NCBI GenBank assembly: GCA_029259935.1
Contig: JAJDEH010000130.1
Coordinates: forward strand, 1 to 30,515
Length of the DNA: 30,515 bases
DNA from: Planctomycetota bacterium
Lineage (GTDB): Bacteria > Planctomycetota > Planctomycetia > Pirellulales > Pirellulaceae
Direction of reading: 5' to 3'
Shown here: positions 1 to 7,218 of the stretch, piece by piece
Numbering within the stretch: the first letter of the stretch is position 1
Layout: each line of letters starts with the position of its first letter
The notes under the pieces: generated by a model
Seen by the model: the letters and a program-made list of their open reading frames with translations, nothing else
The model's database searches: none
What the model was told of the DNA's origin: nothing
Translations under genes and position numbers: made by a program

Positions 1-2957
1 GTGACCGCGTCGGTTATCAAATTGTAAGATTCGGTCGTGATCGAACCGCCATCAATGCGAATTCCGTAACCCACGCTGCCCGTAATGATGTTGTTTTGAA
101 TGACCGCATTCGTGCCTTCCACGGATAGGCCGTCGTCTTGCGAACCATGGATCGTGTTGTGGTAGACCGTATGGTCGTTGCCAATCACGACTTCGTCCCA
201 ACTTGCCCGCGAACTGTTGTCGTACACGACATTGCCAATGATCTGCATTCCGCCCGTACGCGTACTGACGATGCCGCTATATCCCTGACCCGTGATGATG
301 TTGCCTTCGATACGGTCGCCGGTTCCGCTACCGACCGTGTAAATTCCTCGTTCCCAGTTGAACGCGATCAGGTTGCCTTCGCCGGCACCCAGGCCGCCGA
401 TAAACGTGTCTTGCGTGCCGCTGGAATCCGCCAGATAAACGCCGCTCATTTCATTGCGGATGTTTTCCGTGCCGGTGACTCCGCTGCCAATCGTATTGCC
501 ATGGATCTGGCTGCCACTGCCGTCGTCGATGTTGATCCCGTTTTGGTCGTTGCCCGAGATGATATTTCCCGCGCCCACTGACGCTCCGCCGATGATATTG
601 TTGTCCGCGCCATCTCCCACATAGACGCCGCTGAGGGTGTTGCCTCGATCGAGCGTCCCGCTTACATCGGTGCCAATGTAGTTGCCGCTGACGGTGTTGC
701 CAGAAGCGCCATAAAACGCAACGCCTTCGCCGCCATTTGACGAAATAATGTTACGCTCCGCCGCCGTCGTGCCGCCGATGGTATTGCCGGTGGCTCCGGC
801 TTCCAACAGGATCCCGTCGTCGCCGTTGCCCAGCGCGGTCGTTCCATCCGATCCTAGCCCGAAGTAATTTCCCTGCACAACGCTGCTGGTCACGTTGTCT
901 AGATCGAGGCCATCGTCGGTATTGCCGGATACGACGTTTCGATCCGCGCTGGTCAGTCCGCCGATGGTGACATTATCGGAATCGATGATATCAATTCCGT
1001 CGTAGTTGGCGGCCGCCGTCAATCCCGTGATGTCCGTGCCCACATAGTTTCCGGCGATGACCAAATTATCGGCGTCGATCGCTTTGATGCCCGTGTTGCC
1101 AAAGTTATTGATGACCAAGCCGCGAATCGTCGTGTCCGGCGATATGATAAACAGGCCGTTGGCATTCACTCCGGCCGACGTTCCGTCCAGTTCGATGACC
1201 GGCGTACTGCTGAACCCCGGTTGGGTACTCGCATCGATGGTCACCGCATCGGTGATGGCCGTCAAAGTACTGCCGACCTGGATGCTCCAGTATTCATCAC
1301 CATCTCCGGGAGTAGCATTTGGATCGACGTAACCGGGGTCGGAAGTGGCGATATTGAATTGAATCACGTCCGCGCCGCCTGAATTCGTGGTGGCGTTGGT
1401 TGCTAGGATAGCTTCCCGCAGCGAAATGCCATCACCGCCGTCGCTGGCAATGAGATTGTCGATCGACGAAGTATCCCCATTGACGACATCGAAAGTGTTG
1501 GTGACGTTCACTGTGTGGCTGGTCGAAGAAGCGGCCGCGCTGGGGGCGGTGTAGTCTATGATCAGTTTGGGACGCAACGTGGAGGTGCCGTCTTCCGAAG
1601 TGCGAAAGTCCCAACCGTCTTCATCGTTGCTGGTAATCACCCAGCCATAATTGGTGTCTCCATCCGACCATTGCTGCACGCTGGCTTCCAGGCCAGTGAA
1701 CGAGACCGGTCCCGATACACCAGGATTCGCCAAACGGTCATCGCGAGTACTGGAGGCCTCGATATCGTCTTCGTCCACGCCGTCGCCAAGTTGATTCCAG
1801 GTGGCGCTCGACTCATCCCAGTTCACGAGCATCTGATTGATGTCAATGTTCGCTCCCGAGTCGGAGGCGTCCGCTACCTCAACCGTCAGCGTCACCGAGT
1901 TAATGGTCGAACCATAGGCGATCTGGCCAGCCCCCGAGCCAAACAAGTTGTCGAAGCGAATCAGGGCCTGCGTCTCACCGCCAGATTCATCCGCGTCGAC
2001 GGTGGCAGTTGTATTGGAGCCCCACGTGGACGAGGGCCAGGCTTCGGTGATGTCCGTGTCCTGCGTTCCCGAGTAGCCGGAAACGCCTTCTTGAAATGTC
2101 GCCGTGGCTAGTATGCCATACCAATCTTGTTGCAAGTCCGCGCTGAAGGCGACGGCGGTTTCAATCGTTCCGGACGAGAATTCCAATTCCCAGTTGCCGC
2201 CGAGCGACGCATTGCCGGTAACGTCATCACTTGCCGACACATCGCAGTCGCACAGCGCACCAATCGAATCCAGCAACGTCCGTCCATCTTCGTTGGATGC
2301 CAGGTCACAACCATAGAATAACAAATCCGCGCCGTCGCCAAGCGAATCTTGCCATTGATTCAACTGACCGGCGTACGCGCCGACATTCGCCGCGGTAAGC
2401 CAACTGTCCCCCAGTTTCACTTGGCCGCCGGTTCCGTGCGATACGATGTGCATCGCGTCCACGTCGTCGTATTGAACGAGCGTTTCGGTGATTTGTTCGA
2501 TTCCATCGCGATCCCCGTCCAGTAAGATGACTTCGAAATGGCGGTTCGAATCTTGATTGGACAGCAAATCGTCCACTAGCTGCTGATAGTCGGGCGCGCT
2601 CGTGTCGACAAAAACCAACTCGCGGCTGACTTGGTCTTGAACATCGAGCAGCAGATTGTCCGTGGTCTCGTCGGCCTCCTCCTGATCACTTTCCGGTGGA
2701 GGTTCTTGAAAGTCGTCACCAGTTGGCAGCGGCATCGAGTCCAGAGCCGGTTCTTCCGCTAACTCGCCCAGGAAGTCGCCGCCCTCGGCCGGAGCCTCGA
2801 CAGGCTCCACGATCATGGGCGACGCGCTGTACAAGATTCGATCTTCCAACTTGGACAACTGCAGCCTGCGCGGTGACGAGTCGTCATCGCCATCCACGCC
2901 GGAACGAGTTTGTTGAGCGAGCCATTGGAGCATTTGGCTAGGGAGATTCTTCATCAT
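1..2957 (-). CDS. Giant surface protein, N-terminal part: LEDR-type motif, DUF4347, DNRLRE-like domain, CSLREA/parallel beta-helix (3' end outside window)
   Basis: One minus-strand frame reads from ATG-ATG at 2957 to the left edge (about 985 residues, C-terminus missing); I translated it in segments and met no stop. There is no Sec signal peptide. Instead, residues about 36-47 carry LEDRILYSASP, a variant of the planctomycete LEPR-XLL N-terminal motif. Residues about 102-250 match DUF4347 (VFVDTSAPDY, HIVSHGTGGQ, FYGCDLA). Residues about 285-480 resemble a DNRLRE-type beta-sandwich (QALIRFDNLFG, RPKLIIDYT). A CSLREA-like stretch (ISLREAILATNA, about residue 515) starts a right-handed parallel beta-helix with many N-x-I-x-G-N turns. 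Such proteins are large extracellular or surface polypeptides; adhesion is inferred. It is divergent from the tolC-like gene, which suggests it is exported by the neighbouring cluster. Domain identity is well supported; molecular function is not. Confidence 0.88.
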   Translation of the reverse strand, partial: MMKNLPSQMLQWLAQQTRSGVDGDDDSSPRRLQLSKLEDRILYSASPMIVEPVEAPAEGGDFLGELAEEPALDSMPLPTGDDFQEPPPESDQEEADETTDNLLLDVQDQVSRELVFVDTSAPDYQQLVDDLLSNQDSNRHFEVILLDGDRDGIEQITETLVQYDDVDAMHIVSHGTGGQVKLGDSWLTAANVGAYAGQLNQWQDSLGDGADLLFYGCDLASNEDGRTLLDSIGALCDCDVSASDDVTGNASLGGNWELEFSSGTIETAVAFSADLQQDWYGILATATFQEGVSGYSGTQDTDITEAWPSSTWGSNTTATVDADESGGETQALIRFDNLFGSGAGQIAYGSTINSVTLTVEVADASDSGANIDINQMLVNWDESSATWNQLGDGVDEDDIEASSTRDDRLANPGVSGPVSFTGLEASVQQWSDGDTNYGWVITSNDEDGWDFRTSEDGTSTLRPKLIIDYTAPSAAASSTSHTVNVTNTFDVVNGDTSSIDNLIASDGGDGISLREAILATNATTNSGGADVIQFNIATSDPGYVDPNATPGDGDEYWSIQVGSTLTAITDAVTIDASTQPGFSSTPVIELDGTSAGVNANGLFIISPDTTIRGLVINNFGNTGIKAIDADNLVIAGNYVGTDITGLTAAANYDGIDIIDSDNVTIGGLTSADRNVVSGNTDDGLDLDNVTSSVVQGNYFGLGSDGTTALGNGDDGILLEAGATGNTIGGTTAAERNIISSNGGEGVAFYGASGNTVSGNYIGTDVSGTLDRGNTLSGVYVGDGADNNIIGGASVGAGNIISGNDQNGINIDDGSGSQIHGNTIGSGVTGTENIRNEMSGVYLADSSGTQDTFIGGLGAGEGNLIAFNWERGIYTVGSGTGDRIEGNIITGQGYSGIVSTRTGGMQIIGNVVYDNSSRASWDEVVIGNDHTVYHNTIHGSQDDGLSVEGTNAVIQNNIITGSVGYGIRIDGGSITTESYNLITDAV

Positions 2958-3403
2958 GCTCGATCTTTTCGGCTTCAGGCAAAAGAAGAGTGGGGCATCG
3001 GTTCGCCCCGCGAACGAGGGCGCATTCCACCTAAAATGTAGCTTTGGATCTGAGCACTCACGCCAATTCGTCTTGCGTGGGCTCGTCAATTTCGAAGGGA
3101 TTGCGATCCGAAGCGTTCCGATCGGACCGCCAGAAAATCAGCACAAATCGTGTCGTCGGATCACACGCGATGACTCGCGTATTCGTCCCAATCCGAACTC
3201 CTATCTCGAAATGATACGCTTCGGCATTTACTCCGTTGAATGATGCCCCGCTTCGGAATCTACCCGGTGATAAGGTGTGCCAGTCGAATTCATTGCGCGC
3301 GTCGCGACGGTGGGATTGCCAAATTGCGAGACCCTTATCCTGTCCTCTGACCCAGGTTCAATACGAACTAAAATGATGGGGCTGCACTTCGTCGAGCTGG
3401 CGC
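2958..3403. other. Divergent intergenic region between the giant protein and the TolC gene
   Basis: About 446 bases lie between the two divergent starts. A 95-codon plus-strand frame (2956-3243) crosses it, but it has no recognisable domain, no good ribosome binding site and an arginine/serine-rich shadow-like composition, so it is not called. Promoters for both flanking genes should be here, but I found no convincing -35/-10 pair on either strand. Confidence 0.5.
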
Positions 3404-5419
3404 ATGTCAGGATTTTTCCGAACAACCCTAATTATCGTCACGATGGTTAGCATGGGAGTGTTTGCCGATCCGTCTCTGCGCGCGCAACCTCAGCCTCGCT
3501 CGACGGGATCCCAGCAGCCCCTCTTTCGACTTCCAGAAGTTGCGCGACCAGATTCCGTCGCAAGCGACCGCCCTGCTCGAGCATCGGTCGAAAGGTACGA
3601 TCTTGAAGGCGAACTCAGGCACCCCCGTCGTTCTCGTTCGAACATTCCCGCGCTTAGGACGGCTGTATCTCAGCCGAGGATGCCGATCTCTCAATCGAGG
3701 GCACCTAGATCTCAGCCGAGCAAGCTTGGATCTCAGTCGAGTACGCTAGTATCTCAGTCGAAGGTGTCCGTGTCTCCGTCGAAGGTGTCCGCGTCTTCGT
3801 CGAGCCCTCCCGCAGTGCATTCGACTGCTTCTACCCATCGTCCAGCCGTTCCACCCACATTCATTCCTTGGTGGCGGCACCACGTTGTTCGCCCGCTGCG
3901 CAACGAGCAGCAAGCATTTGATCTATTTGTGGATCAGCTTCTTGTCGACACACTGCGATACTCTCACCGCGTGCAGGCGATCAGCGATACTCCCTTGATC
4001 GAAGAAACTGAAATCATCCGCGCAAATGCACGATTCGACGCCACGGCCTTTTGGGAAACGAAGTTTAATCGAATCAGCGAGCCGGTCGGCAGCGTCCTTA
4101 CCACGGGGCCGGGCGGTTCGTCAAAGTTCCGCGATAAGAATTGGACTTACGAAGGGGGCTTGCGCAAGCGGAATCTGCTGGGTGGGACCCTCGATCTGTC
4201 GCAGAGGGTTGGCTATCAGAATACCAACTCCAGCTTCTTCACGCCTCCCAACCAGGGAACGACTCAACTAACGCTAAGTTACAACCAGCCGCTGCTCAAT
4301 GGTGCCGGCAAGGCATACAACCGAAGCCTGACGTTGTTGGCGGAAATAAATACGGGGATCGCATGGGATCAGTTTTCCGGCCAGTTGCAAGATGAATTGT
4401 TCAATGTGACGCGCGCCTATTGGGAGCTGTATTTGGAACGCGCATCCTTGCTTCAGAAACAGCGGTTGCTCGATCGGGCCAAAGTGATTCTCCGTGAATT
4501 GGAAGTCCGCCATGACTTCGATACCCTCGGCAGCCAGATCGCTCGCGCCCGCGCGGCCGTCGCCACTCGCGACTCCGAAGTGCTGCGGACGCGGTCAGCC
4601 GTGCGGAACGCGGAGGCGAAGATACGCACGCTTGTCAATGCTCCCATGTTGAGAGAAGATCCAACGGTGGAACTAATCCCCCAACAATTGCCCAGCACGG
4701 CCTATGTTGAAGTCAACGCCAAGGATGCCATGATCATGGCGATCCAGTGGCGTCCGGAGGTCGACGACGCTCTTCGTCGTGTCCAAGCGGCCGGCGTGCG
4801 CGTGAATATGTCGAAGAATGAACTACTGCCCGTGTTGGACGTGGCGGTGGAAACCTACGTGAACGGATTGAGAGGAAACGTGGATATCGGTCAAGCTTGG
4901 GCGGATCAGTTCCGCCAAGGAGAACCGTCCTATTCGCTGGGGCTGGTCTACGAGTTGCCGATCCAAAGGCGGGCGGCCAAAGCCCAACATCTACGTCGCA
5001 TGCTGGAACTACGTCAAGTCACCAGTGAAATGAACTCGACGATGGACGACCTGCAGGAGGAAGTCGAGGTGGCGGTACGCGAGGTCCGCACGACGTACGG
5101 ACAGATTCAAGCGAAATACGAAGCCATGCGGGCCGCCGATGCGGAGGTTTCCTATCTTGAAGCTCGTTGGCGCGCGTTCCCTGGCGAAAACCAATCCGCC
5201 AGCTTCCTGCTCGAAGACTTGCTAAACGCGCAAGAGCGATTGGCCAATGAGGAGTTTGGATACTCTTTGGCGCAGCTTTCCTATATTGTTGGGCTCGCCA
5301 ATCTGAACCGAGCGACAGGAATCTTGCTGCGTCGCGAGCAGGTTACCTTCGAGCGGACGACGGATGCGTGTGGAAATCCACGGCTACTATTGAAAAAGCA
5401 TGGCACCGTTGTACGCTGA
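3404..5419 (+). CDS. TolC-family outer-membrane efflux protein with heptapeptide-repeat linker
   Basis: The 671-residue protein starts with a Sec signal peptide (hydrophobic core TTLIIVTMVSMGVFA, likely cut near residue 27). A low-complexity Ser/Arg/Pro linker with seven heptapeptide repeats (residues 87-135) leads to a TolC-like region at about residues 155-655. That region has the expected pattern: strands such as WTYEGGLRKRNLLGG and YNQPLLNGAGKAYNRSLT, then long amphipathic helices, in two structural halves. TolC trimers form the outer-membrane channel of type I secretion and efflux systems. It is longer than E. coli TolC (about 490 residues) because of the N-terminal linker. The stop is 12 bases from the convergent PilZ gene, and the adaptors it should pair with start 960 bases downstream. 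The ATG at 3404 has a weak ribosome binding site; Met14 is an alternative that would shorten the signal peptide. Confidence 0.9.
   Translation: MSGFFRTTLIIVTMVSMGVFADPSLRAQPQPRSTGSQQPLFRLPEVARPDSVASDRPARASVERYDLEGELRHPRRSRSNIPALRTAVSQPRMPISQSRAPRSQPSKLGSQSSTLVSQSKVSVSPSKVSASSSSPPAVHSTASTHRPAVPPTFIPWWRHHVVRPLRNEQQAFDLFVDQLLVDTLRYSHRVQAISDTPLIEETEIIRANARFDATAFWETKFNRISEPVGSVLTTGPGGSSKFRDKNWTYEGGLRKRNLLGGTLDLSQRVGYQNTNSSFFTPPNQGTTQLTLSYNQPLLNGAGKAYNRSLTLLAEINTGIAWDQFSGQLQDELFNVTRAYWELYLERASLLQKQRLLDRAKVILRELEVRHDFDTLGSQIARARAAVATRDSEVLRTRSAVRNAEAKIRTLVNAPMLREDPTVELIPQQLPSTAYVEVNAKDAMIMAIQWRPEVDDALRRVQAAGVRVNMSKNELLPVLDVAVETYVNGLRGNVDIGQAWADQFRQGEPSYSLGLVYELPIQRRAAKAQHLRRMLELRQVTSEMNSTMDDLQEEVEVAVREVRTTYGQIQAKYEAMRAADAEVSYLEARWRAFPGENQSASFLLEDLLNAQERLANEEFGYSLAQLSYIVGLANLNRATGILLRREQVTFERTTDACGNPRLLLKKHGTVVR
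3662..3808 (+). repeat. Seven 21-bp tandem repeats encoding heptapeptides in the TolC-like protein
   Basis: Seven consecutive units of exactly 21 bases keep the reading frame and encode AVSQPRM, PISQSRA, PRSQPSK, LGSQSST, LVSQSKV, SVSPSKV and SASSSSP. The DNA core is atctcagtcgag and drifts towards the 3' end. The array lies in the linker between the signal peptide and the channel domain. Its sequence suggests a flexible, positively charged periplasmic tether, which is inference. Confidence 0.85.
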
Positions 5420-5431
5420 ACCGTCAGATCT

Positions 5432-6298
5432 TCAAACGGTGCGACTGGGCAAACGGCCAAGGTTCAACCGGCGAAAGGACATTCCGCTCAAGTACCAACC
5501 CACACCGGATGGCCGACACCAATGGATCGTTCCACCAACATTTAGCGGCACGTCGTGGGGAATGGGGATTTCGACAGTTACGGGACCCGTCGTCAGTGGC
5601 TGGGAGTGAAAGAGGCCCAGACCAGTTGGCGAAATGTCACGGCTGAAGACCTGGAGATTCGTCCCCTGCATTTGAGCGGAGACAAGCTGGATTCGCCGCA
5701 GAAATGAAACTCGATTCTTGTTGCGCCGATCTAGGTCGGCCAATACTCGTCCAAGCAATAGACGAGCCATGTCTTCTGTTGAAATCTGCATGAATCGACC
5801 GCCGCTAAAGTACCATTCATCCGCCACGGGTTGGCACCACAGTATTTCCGTTTGCAATCTCACGCTGCGATCGTCACCGATCGTCAAAGTGACCGTGTGC
5901 ATTCCCAGCTCAACCGGAAATCGATGCAGAAGACCAATGCCCGATAGCGAGAGATCACGACTAAACGCGTTTTGCAGCGCATTCGATTCAGGTCCGGCAA
6001 CGGTTACAGGCGCAAAAAATGGATGTCGACCGTGGTAGCGGCGATTGGCGGTCTCTTCCATGGCCGCCCGTTGAACACAGCGGTCGATGCCACGATTCAC
6101 CGCGTCGTTGGGGTTTTGCAAGACCGTTGGCAGCCCGTCGGCGCAAGGCGTCCACGCACCATCAGGCATCAAGTTGGTTAAGGGAATATCCCCAAGAACA
6201 TTGCTGGTTCGCATGACTGCCCCGTCTGCTAGATCAGCTTCAATCGTAGCGTCCAAGGTATGGACGACTAGGGTCGGTTTAACTTCCGATCCACTCAA
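5432..6298 (-). CDS. Tandem PilZ-domain protein (candidate c-di-GMP receptor)
   Basis: The 288-residue soluble protein has two PilZ-like modules. The first (about residues 84-180) has both c-di-GMP signatures: RxxxR as R87-YHG-R91 and DxSxxG as D115-LSLSG. The second (about 192-285) keeps DISPTG (221-226), but the expected RxxxR position reads NRVSFLRR and does not fit. The first 80 residues match nothing I know. No signal peptide or membrane segment is seen, so it should act in the cytoplasm. It is convergent with the TolC gene (12-base gap) and divergent from the adaptor operon, so it probably shares a control region with the latter. The longest start is TTG at 6298; ATG at 6214 (Met29) keeps both domains. 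Domain assignment is by motif, and regulation of export by c-di-GMP is inferred from position. Confidence 0.8.
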   Translation of the reverse strand: MSGSEVKPTLVVHTLDATIEADLADGAVMRTSNVLGDIPLTNLMPDGAWTPCADGLPTVLQNPNDAVNRGIDRCVQRAAMEETANRRYHGRHPFFAPVTVAGPESNALQNAFSRDLSLSGIGLLHRFPVELGMHTVTLTIGDDRSVRLQTEILWCQPVADEWYFSGGRFMQISTEDMARLLLGRVLADLDRRNKNRVSFLRRIQLVSAQMQGTNLQVFSRDISPTGLGLFHSQPLTTGPVTVEIPIPHDVPLNVGGTIHWCRPSGVGWYLSGMSFRRLNLGRLPSRTV

Positions 6299-6381
6299 AA
6301 ATAAGCTACTGTTTCGACACTTGCAAAAAGAAAATGGGATCGTAACCGGTCGAACGCACTAAGATCTTCCTATCGTTGAAA
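6299..6381. promoter_or_regulatory. Short divergent control region between the PilZ gene and the adaptor operon
   Basis: These 83 bases separate the divergent starts and must hold the promoter(s) of the adaptor operon and probably of the PilZ gene. The stretch is richer in A/T than its flanks (for example around 6298-6335). No convincing -35/-10 pair was found, so the call rests on gene orientation. Confidence 0.35.
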
Positions 6382-7218
6382 ATGTATTGTTCGACACAAC
6401 CAGCACGCCGAATCTCTGTGGCGACGTTGACCGTTTGCACGGCTCTTTGGGGCTGCGCGCCTGGACGGCTGTTTGCTGAGTCCTTCGAGGGTTTTACCGA
6501 GCCCTATCGAGTAATTGACGTGGCGGCGGCGGAATCCGGACGGATCATGACAGTACACGTGCGCCACGGGGACCATGTCGAGCAGGGCCAAATTCTGGCG
6601 ACCTTGGAAACTGAAATCCAACGAGCCTTGCTGGCCGTGGCCGAAAAGTCGAAGAACGCCAAAGGCCGGCTTCATGCGGCCCTTGCCGAGCAGAAAATGC
6701 GGAACCGGCGACTCGACAAATTCATGAAACTGCGGGCCAACGGGCACGCGCGCCAGGAAGAAGTCGAACGGGCTCGCGCCGATGCGGAGATTGCCGATGC
6801 CAATGTCCTGGCCGCCCAGGAGGATCTGATGATTAAAACGCTGGAGTATAAAAAGATCCTCATGGAAATCGAACGCCGAACCATCCGCGCGCCGCTGGCC
6901 GGGTTCGTCACCGAGATTCTAAAGGAACAGGGCGAATACGTTCCGCCAACCGATCCCCATGTACTGACGATTGTGCAGTTGGACAAGCTGTTCGCGACAT
7001 TTGACGTGTTAAGCGACTTCGCCGAAAACCTGGCCATCGGAGACCAAGTGTCAGTCCAATTCGGAGGCCGTGCGATCAAAGCGAACGGAACCATCGAATA
7101 TCTTTCACCCGTGATTGACGCGGAGAGTGGAACGATTCGCATCAAACTGCGCGTCGAGAATCCGTCCGGCAAGCTGCGTAGCGGAACGCGGTGCAACCTC
7201 ACATTGTCAACGCCATGA
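6382..7218 (+). CDS. HlyD/MFP-type periplasmic adaptor (first of three)
   Basis: The 278-residue exported adaptor has an N-terminal signal segment (ISVATLTVCTALWG) with a plausible signal peptidase I site at LFA/ES near residue 33. The first barrel-sandwich half is at about 47-75 (AAAESGRIMTVHVRHGDHVEQG), an alpha-helical hairpin at about 79-165, the second half at about 166-190 (IRAPLAGFVTEILKEQGEYV), and a beta-barrel at about 195-277. It is a compact RND- or type I-like adaptor that would bridge inner-membrane parts to the TolC channel. I chose ATG 6382 over a TTG six bases upstream. Its stop overlaps the next start as ATGA (7215-7218), so translation is probably coupled. A lipoprotein reading (LWGC) is possible, but Trp at -2 does not fit a lipobox well. 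Confidence 0.87.
   Translation: MYCSTQPARRISVATLTVCTALWGCAPGRLFAESFEGFTEPYRVIDVAAAESGRIMTVHVRHGDHVEQGQILATLETEIQRALLAVAEKSKNAKGRLHAALAEQKMRNRRLDKFMKLRANGHARQEEVERARADAEIADANVLAAQEDLMIKTLEYKKILMEIERRTIRAPLAGFVTEILKEQGEYVPPTDPHVLTIVQLDKLFATFDVLSDFAENLAIGDQVSVQFGGRAIKANGTIEYLSPVIDAESGTIRIKLRVENPSGKLRSGTRCNLTLSTP

Noticed and set aside
1..1500. Repeated beta-helix coils as a DNA tandem repeat or CRISPR-like array
   Set aside because: Similarity is at protein level (N-x-I-x-G-N turns) with variable spacing; there are no regular identical DNA repeats or spacers.
138..2321. Several plus-strand and off-frame minus-strand reading frames over the giant protein gene
   Set aside because: They are shadows of the long minus-strand frame, which shows clear domains (DUF4347, CSLREA, beta-helix) throughout.
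2956..3243. 95-codon plus-strand frame between the giant protein and tolC
   Set aside because: No domain, no ribosome binding site, and it overlaps the divergent control region.
6382..6470. Lipoprotein signal in the first adaptor (LWGC)
   Set aside because: Trp at -2 does not fit a lipobox, and a normal signal peptidase I site (LFA/ES) lies a few residues later.
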